Below, one piece after another: positions 53,718 through 64,000 of a DNA stretch of 64,000 nucleotides. Every line of letters begins with the position of its first letter. Positions within the stretch are counted from its first letter, which is position 1. The notes under the pieces were generated by a model that was given only the letters and a program-made list of their open reading frames with translations, ran no database searches and was not told where the DNA came from. Origin of the DNA: Nocardia sp. NBC_00508 (GTDB lineage: Bacteria > Actinomycetota > Actinomycetes > Mycobacteriales > Mycobacteriaceae); NCBI RefSeq assembly GCF_036346875.1, contig NZ_CP107852.1, forward strand, positions 2,108,001-2,172,000, in the 5' to 3' direction. A program made the translations under genes and the position numbers.

Positions 53718-54200
53718 GTGAAGATCCGAATCGCCTCCGCGATTTTCGTTCTCCTGATTCTCACCGTCGCCATCGGCTGGTGTGCACTCCCCGAAACTAC
53801 GAACTACCCGGCGCCCGCGAATGCGGTGTATGTCCGGACCGCTACGCCCGGCCCCGGAGACGCGACCTGCGCGCTCATCTTCGGCTTCCTGATCAGTGGC
53901 GCGGCCGCGATCGGACTCGCCTTCTTCGCCCCACAGACGCCGAAAGGGTCCCGCTGGTGCGGGACCCTTTCGGCCGTTGCCATGGTGGCAACTGATTTTG
54001 CGGAGAGGCTGGACAGCCTTTACGAACTACTCGTCGATGCCGCCGGGGGCGGTCTTGCTCACCTGCATGAGGAATTCGAGGTTGTTCTTGGACTTCTTCA
54101 AACGGTCGAGCAGCAGATCGATCGCCTGGTGCGAGTCCAGGCCGGACAATACGCGGCGCAGTTTGTGCAGTACCGCCGCCTCGTCGGGGTTGAGCAGTAG
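53718..54200 (+). CDS. Hypothetical two-helix membrane protein, overlapping rho antisense
   Basis: 160 aa from the GTG at 53718, preceded by AAGGGG 7 nt upstream. The first 75 codons look coding: a hydrophobic start (IRIASAIFVLLILTVAIG), a polar stretch, and a second helix (ALIFGFLISGAAAIGLAFF). After that the frame runs through the rho terminator hairpin and then 174 bp antisense to the end of rho, where the sequence is dictated by rho. Either the natural stop has been lost, or the whole frame is accidental. No family is recognised. Confidence 0.4.
   Translation: MKIRIASAIFVLLILTVAIGWCALPETTNYPAPANAVYVRTATPGPGDATCALIFGFLISGAAAIGLAFFAPQTPKGSRWCGTLSAVAMVATDFAERLDSLYELLVDAAGGGLAHLHEEFEVVLGLLQTVEQQIDRLVRVQAGQYAAQFVQYRRLVGVEQ
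53940..53973. terminator. Terminator of rho (bidirectional hairpin)
   Basis: A perfect 15-bp stem, CCGAAAGGGTCCCGC (53940-53954) with its complement 53959-53973, and a TGGT loop, ending in A/T-rich pairs. It lies 54 nt after the rho stop and resembles the rRNA operon terminator in form. Confidence 0.8.
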
Positions 54201-56057
54201 CTCGTCCTTGCGGGTACCGGACGGGTTGACGTCCACCGCGGGGAACACGCGCCGCTCCGCGATCTTGCGGTCCAGCTTGAGTTCGGCGTTACCGGTGCCC
54301 TTGAACTCCTCGAAGATCACCGTGTCACCGGTGGAACCGGTCTCCACCATCGCGGTGGCGATGATGGTGAGCGAGCCGCCGTTCTCGATGTTGCGCGCCG
54401 CGCCGAGGAACCGCTTGGGCGGGTACAGCGCGGTGGAATCGACACCACCGGAAAGGATTCGGCCCGAGGCGGGCGAGGAGTTGTTGTACGCGCGGCCGAG
54501 CCTGGTGATCGAGTCCAGCAGCACGACGACGTCCTTGCCCATCTCCACCAGACGCTTGGCGCGCTCGATGGCGAGTTCGGCGACCGAGGTGTGGTCCGAC
54601 GGCGGACGGTCGAAGGTCGAGGAGATGACCTCGCCCCGCACCGAACGCTGCATGTCGGTGACCTCTTCCGGACGCTCGTCGACCAGCACGACCATGAGGT
54701 AGACCTCGGGGTTGTTGGTCGCGATCGCGTTCGCGATGTCCTGCAGGATCGTGGTCTTACCGGCCTTCGGCGGCGACACGATCAGGGCGCGCTGGCCCTT
54801 GCCGATCGGCATGATCAGGTCGATGACCCGGGTGGTCAGCTTGTTCTGCGCGGTCTCGAGGCGCAGTCGCTGGTTCGGGTACAGCGGGGTGAGCTTGCCG
54901 AACTCGGGGCGGCGCTTGGCAGCATCGATCTCACCGCCGTTGACCGTGTCCAGCCGCACCAGCGGATCGAACTTCTGCCGCTGGCTGCCCTGCTCGCCGT
55001 CGCGCGGAGCACGGACCGCGCCGGTGATCGCGTCACCGCGGCGCAGGCCGTTCTTGCGGACCAGGTTCATCGACACGTAGACGTCGTTCGGCCCGGCCAG
55101 GTAACCGGAGGTGCGCACGAAGGCATAGTTGTCCAGCACGTCGAGGATGCCCGCGACCGGCTGCAGCACATCGTCCTCGCGGATCTCCAGCTCGCGCGTC
55201 TCGCCGCCACCGCTCTCGCGGTCGCGTCCACGACGACGCTCCCGGAAGCGGCGTCCACGACGACCGCGACCGCCTTCTTCGTCGTCACCGCCGCGGCCTG
55301 CCGCGCTGCCGTTCTGGCTCTGGCCGCGCTCTCCCTGGCCGCGCTCGCCTTGGCCGCGCTCTCCCTGGCCGCGCTCGCCTTGGCCGCGCTCGCCCTGGCC
55401 GCGCTCTCCCTGGCCGCGCTCCCGACGACGCTCACCGCCCTGTTCGGCATCTTGCTTCGCCTCGTCACCACGCCCTTCGGCGGGCGCGGTATCGCCGCCG
55501 GATCGAGCCTGGTCACGACCGCGCCGCTGCCGACCGCGGCCACGCTGGCCACCCTCACGGCCGGACTCCTCGGAGGTTTCGGTCGAGGAGACGGGTGCAG
55601 CGTCAGCCGCGGGCGCGGGTTCGGCGTGGGCCGTCTTCGCCGGGGCGGGAGCCTCGGAGGCCGTGGCCGGAGCCGCGGGCGTCACGTCGAGGGTCGCCTG
55701 CTCGGCCTTGGCCGGCGCCGATGCGGTCGCGGAATCGGCCTTCGCCGGAGCGTCGGCCTTGGCGGTCACCGCGGACTTGGCCTCGCCTTTGGCGGGCTTT
55801 TCCACCTTCGCCGACTTCCCGGCGGATTGATTTTCCTTGATGGCGGCGATCAAATCGCCCTTGCGCATTCCGGAGGTGCCTCGGATACCGAGCTCCCCCG
55901 CGAGGGCGCGCAACTGCGGCAACAACATTCCAGTCAGCCCCGATCGTGCGACGTCGGTGTGTTCGCTCATCTTCGAAATCTGTCCGGATTCACTTTCGCG
56001 ATCGCCCGTCGGGTTCGATTCCACGCCGGGTGTCGCGAGCAGGTCCGTATCTGTCAC
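54027..56057 (-). CDS. rho: Transcription termination factor Rho
   Basis: 676 aa, GTG start with AGGA upstream. The N-terminal Rho_N helix (LLPQLRALAGELGIRGTSGM) is followed by an insertion of about 230 residues, Ala/Lys-rich then Arg/Gly/Glu-rich, typical of high-GC actinobacteria. It contains seven 15-bp units (55321-55425) that encode GERGQ-like repeats. The RNA-binding domain (NYAFVRTSGYLAGPNDVYVS) and the hexameric ATPase (SPPKAGKTTILQ, VVLVDERPEEVTDM, DSITRLGRAYN) follow. Rho ends transcripts by translocating along RNA. It matches Rv1297, between thrB and rpmE. Confidence 0.96.
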   Translation of the reverse strand: MTDTDLLATPGVESNPTGDRESESGQISKMSEHTDVARSGLTGMLLPQLRALAGELGIRGTSGMRKGDLIAAIKENQSAGKSAKVEKPAKGEAKSAVTAKADAPAKADSATASAPAKAEQATLDVTPAAPATASEAPAPAKTAHAEPAPAADAAPVSSTETSEESGREGGQRGRGRQRRGRDQARSGGDTAPAEGRGDEAKQDAEQGGERRRERGQGERGQGERGQGERGQGERGQGERGQGERGQSQNGSAAGRGGDDEEGGRGRRGRRFRERRRGRDRESGGGETRELEIREDDVLQPVAGILDVLDNYAFVRTSGYLAGPNDVYVSMNLVRKNGLRRGDAITGAVRAPRDGEQGSQRQKFDPLVRLDTVNGGEIDAAKRRPEFGKLTPLYPNQRLRLETAQNKLTTRVIDLIMPIGKGQRALIVSPPKAGKTTILQDIANAIATNNPEVYLMVVLVDERPEEVTDMQRSVRGEVISSTFDRPPSDHTSVAELAIERAKRLVEMGKDVVVLLDSITRLGRAYNNSSPASGRILSGGVDSTALYPPKRFLGAARNIENGGSLTIIATAMVETGSTGDTVIFEEFKGTGNAELKLDRKIAERRVFPAVDVNPSGTRKDELLLNPDEAAVLHKLRRVLSGLDSHQAIDLLLDRLKKSKNNLEFLMQVSKTAPGGIDE
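55321..55425. repeat. Seven tandem 15-bp units in rho
   Basis: Units of the form TGGCCGCGCTCTCCC repeat seven times with few changes, two alternating variants giving a 30-bp higher-order pattern. They encode (GERGQ)n in the disordered region. Such arrays change copy number readily. Confidence 0.85.
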
Positions 56058-56385
56058 GGAAATCCTTTCCTTCCCTCGATCGCCGTGTGCTGTTTCGAGG
56101 GTTTGTCCCGCAGTCCGGGCATTCTGCCGGACTGGGGTGCGTCCGTCCGGGCGCTATGTGCCGTATCACCTGCCCCGCCGGACCGGCGGCTTCTCCACCA
56201 TTGGCGAAAGGTGGGGAGTGATCATTCCAGTTGCGCAGCTACGCAGCACCCCCATGGCCTGGAGGCTCGAGCCTGGAGCCTGCTGGAGCGATTGCCCTGA
56301 TGAAGCACCGGCGTCTGATGCGCACGATGTACGGACTTGCCCAGGATAGCTGTCCATTGCGAATCTCGGCAAGGCAGACTCGCCG
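56058..56385 (-). other. rho leader / thrB-rho intergenic region
   Basis: 328 bp between thrB and rho (both minus strand). It must contain the rho promoter and a long leader. No tRNA, small gene or convincing promoter motif was found; several short frames lack ribosome-binding sites. Rho autoregulates through such leaders in other bacteria, but nothing specific is seen here. Confidence 0.4.
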
Positions 56386-58587
<2,202 letters not shown>

Positions 58588-58591
<4 letters not shown>

Positions 58592-59940
58592 TCTTCGGTG
58601 CCTTCCAATCTCAGAACGCTGGTCACGGATGTGACGGATGCCATTTCCGCCAGTGCGGCGACGGTGTCCGCGAGCGCCGACTCCACCGCGTGGTGGGTCA
58701 CCACGACCAGGCGCGCACCCGAACCGTGCCCTTCTTGACGGACGGTCGAAATGCTCACCCCGTGCTTGGCGAATTCGCCCGCCACCTTGGCCAGGACTCC
58801 AGGACGGTCCTCGACCTGCAAGTTCACGTGATAGCGGGTGGGCGTATCGCCGATCGGCGCGATCGGTAGCTCAGCATAAACCGATTCGCCGGGCGCGCGA
58901 CCCCCATAGAACTTGTTGCGTGCCGCCATCACCAGATCGCCGAGCACCGCGGACGCGGTCGGGGCGCCGCCTGCGCCCTGCCCGTAGAACATCAGCCGCC
59001 CGGCGTTCTCCGCCTCTACGACCACCGCGTTGAAGGCGCCGGTCACCGCGGCGAGCGGATGCTTGCGCGGAACGAGCGCCGGGTAGACGCGCACCGAGAC
59101 GCGCTCCTTGCCGCCCTCGTCCGGGGTCGGCTCGCCGGGGCCCGCGTCCACCCGCTCGCAGATGGCCAGCAGCTTGACGGTGCAATCCAGCGCCGAGGCG
59201 GTCTCCAGATCCTCCGCGGATATCCGCGAGATGCCCTCGCGATACACGTCGGCGGCGGTCACCCTGGTGTGGAACGCCAGCGAGGCGAGGATCGCGGCCT
59301 TGGCCGCGGCGTCGTAGCCCTCCACGTCGGCGGTCGGGTCGGCTTCCGCGTATCCGAGACGGGTGGCCTCGGCCAGCGTGGCCGCGTAGTCGGCGCCGGT
59401 CTCGTCCATCGCGGAGAGGATGAAGTTGGTGGTGCCGTTGACGATGCCGACGACCCGGTTCACCCGGTCCCCGGCCAGGGACTGGATCAGCGGGCGCACC
59501 ACGGGGATGGCACCCGCGACGGCGGCCTCGAAGTACAGGTCGGCGCGGCTGCGTTCGGCGGCGGCGGCGAGCTCGCCGGTGTAGTCGGCCAGCAGCGCCT
59601 TGTTCGCGGTCACCACGGATTTGCCCGCGTTCAGCGCGGCCAGGATCAGCCGGCGCGGCGGATCGATACCGCCGATCACCTCGACGACCAGATCGACGTC
59701 CTCGCGGGCGACGAGGGCGTCGGCGTCGGTGGTCAGCAGGTCCGCGGGGACGCCGCGGTCGGTGTCCAGGTTGCGCACGGCCACACCGCGCAGCACCACC
59801 GGAGCGCCGACTCGGGAACGCAGGTCCTCGGTGTGCTCACGCAGGATGCGCACGACCTCGGTGCCGACATTGCCCATGCCGAGGACCGCGACACCGATCG
59901 GGCGATCGTTCCCCCAGATGCCGTTCTTCGCGTTCGTCAC
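58588..59940 (-). CDS. hom: Homoserine dehydrogenase
   Basis: 450 aa. The N-terminal Rossmann fold reads [32 protein letters not shown] and the catalytic Lys/Glu region with [18 protein letters not shown] follow. The C-terminal ACT domain ([20 protein letters not shown]) should bind threonine for feedback inhibition. It reduces aspartate semialdehyde to homoserine. The GTG overlaps the lysA stop (GTGA). Confidence 0.97.
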
Positions 59941-61358
59941 GCTTCCACCTCCAGGCTGAGCAGGTCTGCCACCGTCTCCCGGCGCAGGATCAGGCGCGGC
60001 TGTCCGTCCCGCACCGCGACGACCGCGGGGCGGGTCAACTGGTTGTACCGGCTGGACATCGAATAGCAGTACGCGCCGGTGGCGGCGACGGCGACCAGGT
60101 CACCGGGGCCGACGTCGGCGGGCAGCCACGTATCGCGGATGACGATATCGCCACTCTCGCAATGCTTTCCGACCACACGCGCGACCACCGGCCCGGCCTG
60201 CGACGAGCGCGAGACCAGACGGCAGTCGTAATCCGCCTGATACAGCGCGGGACGGATGTTGTCGCTCATGCCTCCGTCCACGCTCACGTAGCGCCTACGC
60301 AGGCCGCCGTCCAGCGAGACGTCCTTGATGGTGCCCACCTCGTACAGCGTCACCGTGCCGGGGCCCGCGATGGCGCGGCCCGGTTCCACCGCGATCACCG
60401 GCATGGGCAAGCCCGCGCGTTCGGCCTCGGCGGCGACCAGCAGGCGCAGGTTCGCCGCGAACTCGTCCAGCGGCGGCGGGTCGTCCGACGGAAGGTACGA
60501 AATACCGAGTCCGCCACCGAGATCCAGCGTGGCGATCTGGGCGGTGCGCTCGATGCCGAACTTGTCGATGGCCTCGCGCAGCAGGCCGAGCATGCGCCGC
60601 GCGGCGATCTCGAAGCCGTCGATCTCGAAGATCTGCGAGCCGATGTGACTGTGCAGGCCGACCAGGCGCAGGTTGTCCGCGTCGAATACGCGCGCGAGCG
60701 CCTCCATGGCATCGCCGCCCGCGATCGAGAAACCGAACTTCTGGTCCTCGTGCGCGGTCGAGATGTATTCATGGGTGTGGGCTTCCACGCCGACCGTGAC
60801 CCGGACCAGCACGTCCTGCACCACGCCCGCGCGGCCCGCGATGGCTTCCAGGCGCTCGATCTCGAGCAGCGAGTCGACCACGATGTGGCCGACCCCCGCG
60901 GACACCGCGGCCTCCAGCTCGGCTACCGATTTGTTGTTGCCGTGCAACGCGATTCGCTGGGCCGGAAATCCGGCGTGCAACGCCACGGCGAGTTCGCCGC
61001 CGGAACACACGTCCAGCGACAGGCCCTCGTCCCGGATCCAGCGTGCGATCTCACCGCACAGGAACGCCTTGGACGCGTAGTGGACGCGGGCGTTCGCCCC
61101 GAAGGCGCGGACCATGTCGCGGCAGCGGGAACGGAAGTCGTCCTCGTCGACCACGAACAACGGGGTGCCGAACCGGGCGGCCAGATCGTGCACCGGCACG
61201 CCCGCCAGCCGGACCACGCCGTCAGTGTCGCGAACGGCGTTGCGTGGCCACACATTCGCGGGCAGATCGATCATTTGCTGCGGATCGCCCGGACGCTCCG
61301 GCAGATTCGGCGCGTGCGGAATCTCGGCGTGCCGGGGACCGGCGGGGTGCGCGGTCAT
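59937..61358 (-). CDS. lysA: Diaminopimelate decarboxylase
   Basis: 473 aa from the ATG at 61358, with GAGG 10 nt upstream; the frame extends to 61424 without homology. A PLP alanine-racemase-fold enzyme: cofactor Lys in [23 protein letters not shown], the [10 protein letters not shown] phosphate loop and, near the end, [15 protein letters not shown] with residues that contact the substrate in the partner subunit. It makes lysine from meso-DAP. It overlaps hom and follows argS. Confidence 0.96.
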   Translation of the reverse strand: MTAHPAGPRHAEIPHAPNLPERPGDPQQMIDLPANVWPRNAVRDTDGVVRLAGVPVHDLAARFGTPLFVVDEDDFRSRCRDMVRAFGANARVHYASKAFLCGEIARWIRDEGLSLDVCSGGELAVALHAGFPAQRIALHGNNKSVAELEAAVSAGVGHIVVDSLLEIERLEAIAGRAGVVQDVLVRVTVGVEAHTHEYISTAHEDQKFGFSIAGGDAMEALARVFDADNLRLVGLHSHIGSQIFEIDGFEIAARRMLGLLREAIDKFGIERTAQIATLDLGGGLGISYLPSDDPPPLDEFAANLRLLVAAEAERAGLPMPVIAVEPGRAIAGPGTVTLYEVGTIKDVSLDGGLRRRYVSVDGGMSDNIRPALYQADYDCRLVSRSSQAGPVVARVVGKHCESGDIVIRDTWLPADVGPGDLVAVAATGAYCYSMSSRYNQLTRPAVVAVRDGQPRLILRRETVADLLSLEVEA

Positions 61359-61404
61359 GCTGTGATGTCCTCTGCTTCCTTGCTCGCTGTGGTCTGGTGC
61401 CGGG

Positions 61405-63063
61405 TCACATACGCTCCGGCGCACTCACGCCCAGCAGGCCGAGGCCGTTGGCCAAGACCTGACGCGTGGCGTTGACCAGGGCGAGGCGGGCGGCATTCGT
61501 CGGCGAGACGGGGTCGTCGCCAAGAGGCAGGACGCGCAGGTTCTTGTTGGTCTGGAAGCGGTGATAGGCGCCGGCCAGCTCCTCCAGATAGCGGGCCACC
61601 CGGTGCGGTTCGCGGAGGCTCGCCGCGCCGGCCACGACACGCGGGTACTCACCCAGAGTGCGGATCAGCTCGCCTTCCTCGTCGGCCGACAGTAGCGCGA
61701 GATCCGGGGTGACGGAGTCGTACTCGAACTCGGCGGCGTTTCGCGCGATGGACGCGGTCCGCGCGTGCGCGTATTGCACGTAGTAGACCGGGTTCTCGTT
61801 GCTCTGGCTGGTCCACAGGTTCAAGTCGATGTCGATGCTCGAGTTCACCGACGAACGCACCAGCGAGTACCGCGCCGCGTCCACGCCGATCGCCTCGACC
61901 AAGTCATCGAGCGTCACCACGGTGCCCGCGCGCTTGCTCATCCGTACCGCGACGCCGTCGCGCAGCAGGTTGACCATCTGCCCGATCAGCACCTCGACGG
62001 TCGCCGGGTCGTCACCGAACGCGGCCGCCGCGGCCTTCAGCCTGCCGATATAGCCGTGATGGTCGGCGCCGAGCATGTAGATGCACAGGTCGAAGCCGCG
62101 TGAACGCTTGTTCTGGAAGTAGGCGATGTCACCGGCGATGTAGGCGGCCTTGCCATCGCTCTTGATGACCACCCGGTCCTGGTCGTCCCCGTACTCGGAG
62201 CTGGCGATCCACCAGGCGCCGTCCTTCTCGTACAGGTCGCCGGAGTTCTTCAGCTTCTCCACCGCCTGCTCGACCGCGCCGGAAGCGAACAGCGAGCTTT
62301 CGTTGAAGTAGACGTCGAAGTCGGTGCCGAACTCGTGCAGCGACTCCTTGATGTGCGCGAACATCAGCTCGACGCCCTCGGCGCGGAACAGCTCGAGGCG
62401 CTGGGCCTCCGGCTTGCTCAGCACGTCGGGGTGCGCGGCCACGATCTTGTCGGCGATTTCGCCGATGTAGGCGCCCGCGTAGCCGTTTTCCGGGGTCGCG
62501 GCGCCCGTCGCGGCCGCAACCAGCGAGGCGGCGAACCGATCGATCTGCGCGCCGTGGTCGTTGAAGTAGTACTCGCGCACCACGTCCGCGCCCTGGGCGG
62601 CCAGGATGCGGCCGAGCGCGTCGCCGACCGAGGCCCAGCGGGTGCCGCCGAGATGCACCGGGCCGGTCGGGTTGGCCGAAACGAACTCGAGGTTGATCCG
62701 GGTGCCATTCAGCGTGCCTGCGGTGCCGTACGCGGCGCCTGCGGCGAGCACCCGCTCGATGATCGCGCCCTGCGCGGAGGCGGCGAGGCGGATGTTCAGG
62801 AAGCCTGGTCCGGCGACCTCGGCGGCGGCGACGCCGTCCGCGTCGGCCAGTGCGTCGGCGAGCCAGGTGGCCAGCTCGCGCGGATTGGTTCCGGCGCGCT
62901 TGGCCACCTGCATGGCGACATTCGTGGCATAGTCGCCGTGTTCCGGGTTACGGGGACGCTCCACGGTGACCTCGTCGGGCAGGACCGCAGGATCCAGTCC
63001 ACGTTCGACAAGCACCTTCGCCGCGGTGGCGCGAAGGAGATCTGCAAGGTCAGCTGGAGTCAC
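61405..63063 (-). CDS. argS: Arginyl-tRNA synthetase
   Basis: 552 aa, GTG start. Class I synthetase: the HIGH-like motif is [20 protein letters not shown], the KMSKS-like motif is [15 protein letters not shown]. The N-terminal Arg-tRNA synthetase domain ([18 protein letters not shown]) and the C-terminal anticodon-binding DALR domain ([20 protein letters not shown]) are both present. It begins the minus-strand group and is divergent from the DUF3105 gene, 92 bp apart. It matches Rv1292. Confidence 0.96.
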   Translation of the reverse strand: MTPADLADLLRATAAKVLVERGLDPAVLPDEVTVERPRNPEHGDYATNVAMQVAKRAGTNPRELATWLADALADADGVAAAEVAGPGFLNIRLAASAQGAIIERVLAAGAAYGTAGTLNGTRINLEFVSANPTGPVHLGGTRWASVGDALGRILAAQGADVVREYYFNDHGAQIDRFAASLVAAATGAATPENGYAGAYIGEIADKIVAAHPDVLSKPEAQRLELFRAEGVELMFAHIKESLHEFGTDFDVYFNESSLFASGAVEQAVEKLKNSGDLYEKDGAWWIASSEYGDDQDRVVIKSDGKAAYIAGDIAYFQNKRSRGFDLCIYMLGADHHGYIGRLKAAAAAFGDDPATVEVLIGQMVNLLRDGVAVRMSKRAGTVVTLDDLVEAIGVDAARYSLVRSSVNSSIDIDLNLWTSQSNENPVYYVQYAHARTASIARNAAEFEYDSVTPDLALLSADEEGELIRTLGEYPRVVAGAASLREPHRVARYLEELAGAYHRFQTNKNLRVLPLGDDPVSPTNAARLALVNATRQVLANGLGLLGVSAPERM

Positions 63064-63155
63064 GAGTCTCTATCCTATGGTCTTGGCGGGTGTACACCAC
63101 GGGGTGGGCACTGCGCAGCCAGCGGATCCACCACGTCGAAAGAGCACAACGAGCG

Positions 63156-64000
63156 ATGCCGAACAGTCCCAGCGCCAAATCGGCCAAGGCCGCCAAGGCC
63201 GCGGCGAAGTTGTCGGCTCCCCGCAAGCGGGGCAGACAAGGGCAACTTCCGAAGAAGAATCGCCAGATTCCCTGGCTGGCCATCGGCGCGGCCGTAGTCA
63301 TCATCGCATTGATCGGCGCCCTGGCCTACAACCTGGTCCCCAAGTACCGGGAGAGGGCAGAGCTGGACAAGTACACGCCGAGCGCGCAGCAGAAGGACCC
63401 CTCCGATGGGATCGCGGGTGTGGTGAAGAAGGAATACCCCGCGGGCCTGCACATCGGCGGGAATCAGCGGGTGGCCTACGACCAGTCGCCGCCGTTCGGC
63501 GGCCCGCACGACCAGTCCTGGGCGACCTGCACCGGCGTGGTCTACACCAAGCCGATCCGGGTCGAGAACGCGGTGCACTCGCTCGAACACGGCGCGGTGT
63601 GGATCACCTACAACCCCGACAAGGTGGGCGCCGACGGGATCCAGACGCTGAAGGCGAAGGTGGAGGGGAAGCCGTACACGATGATGTCGCCCTTCCCCGG
63701 CCAGGATTCGGCGGTGGCGCTGCAGTCCTGGGGGCATCAGCTGAAGCTGGACAGCCCCGATGACAAGCGGGTCGGCCAGTTCATCACCGCATTGCGGCTG
63801 AACTCCTACACCTACCCCGAGGTCGGCGCCGACTGCTCGACCATCGTCTTCGACACCGACAACCCGCCGCCGTTCGACCCGACGCCGCCCGGACCCGACG
63901 CGGTGCCGATGGATGGCAAGGGCCTGACGCCGGACCCGTCCGAGGTCGGTGGCCTGCCCGGCGGTGGCCTGCCCGGCGGTGGCCTGCCCGGCGGTGGCCT
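63156..64000 (+). CDS. DUF3105 family membrane-anchored protein, partial
   Basis: At least 281 codons; the gene runs off the right edge. The start is basic (MPNSPSAKSAKAAKAAAK, then KRGRQGQLPKKNRQ), followed by one membrane helix (WLAIGAAVVIIALIGALAYN) and an extracytoplasmic domain with the DUF3105 block SPPFGGPHDQSWATCTGVV and SLEHGAVWITYN. Two cysteines may form a disulfide. The visible end consists of GGLPG repeats, in 15-bp tandem units (from about 63953), so the C-terminus is low complexity. The function of the family is unknown. It lies head-to-head with argS. Confidence 0.88.
   Translation, partial: MPNSPSAKSAKAAKAAAKLSAPRKRGRQGQLPKKNRQIPWLAIGAAVVIIALIGALAYNLVPKYRERAELDKYTPSAQQKDPSDGIAGVVKKEYPAGLHIGGNQRVAYDQSPPFGGPHDQSWATCTGVVYTKPIRVENAVHSLEHGAVWITYNPDKVGADGIQTLKAKVEGKPYTMMSPFPGQDSAVALQSWGHQLKLDSPDDKRVGQFITALRLNSYTYPEVGADCSTIVFDTDNPPPFDPTPPGPDAVPMDGKGLTPDPSEVGGLPGGGLPGGGLPGGG

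Overview
The window reads as chromosome of a high-GC, mycolic-acid-lineage actinobacterium, most probably a Nocardia (inferred from protein sequences, from gene order and from an rRNA operon without tRNAs in its spacer; no database search was possible). Gene order follows the Mycobacterium tuberculosis block Rv1341 to Rv1292 closely, with local losses (murI is missing from its usual place) and small accessory insertions.

Region by region. 1-6.8 kb (minus strand): rdgB-rph, a metallo-beta-lactamase-fold phosphodiesterase-like protein, a rhomboid protease, the cysM-cysO-mec protein-thiocarboxylate route to cysteine, a P1 (DmpA/NylC-like) peptidase, a DUF2017 protein and clpS. 6.9-11.3 kb (plus): pncB and pncA (NAD salvage) and a DinG-family helicase. 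11.4-14 kb (minus): a RidA-family protein, a DoxX-family membrane protein and an NCS2 purine permease. 14.2-24 kb: the alpha-glucan genes glgP (minus) and glgE-glgB (plus, overlapping), interrupted by an accessory island at 17-19.7 kb with a secreted protein, a two-gene HTH/DUF6036 cassette whose second gene is frameshifted, and a LysE-type exporter. 24.2-29 kb: a cysteine-less thioredoxin-TPR protein, a DUF3817 membrane protein, a small decaying type I-E-like CRISPR array without cas genes, an acetyl-CoA acetyltransferase, methylmalonyl-CoA epimerase and a long coiled-coil protein that sits where Streptomyces has Scy/FilP.

29.3-39.9 kb: a secreted protein, a small Cys/His-rich protein next to nucS (non-canonical mismatch repair), a decayed rhomboid-like membrane gene, a complete rRNA operon (16S-23S-5S, minus strand, with a consensus-like promoter and a strong terminator), murA carrying the Asp form of the catalytic Cys, and a PduO-type cobalamin adenosyltransferase. 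40.1-50.6 kb: a DUF2550 protein, the full F1Fo ATP synthase operon (atpIBEFHAGDC), wecA and a TsaC/Sua5 gene preceded by a 114-bp tandem repeat. 51-64 kb: prmC, prfA, rpmE (with palindromic leader), rho, and the tightly overlapping argS-lysA-hom-thrC-thrB group for Asp-family amino acids, then the start of a divergent DUF3105 membrane protein.

The most unusual observation is at 25.5-26.0 kb. The two leader-proximal spacers of the orphan CRISPR array closely resemble the start and the upstream region of the DUF3817 gene lying about 250 bp away: 29 of 32 nt for spacer 2, and 21 of 24 nt for part of spacer 1. Other points to follow up are a 27-bp sequence shared by the start sites of two unrelated genes (PduO and atpI), a repeat-built ORF that overlaps the tsaC start, and several palindromes at likely control sites.
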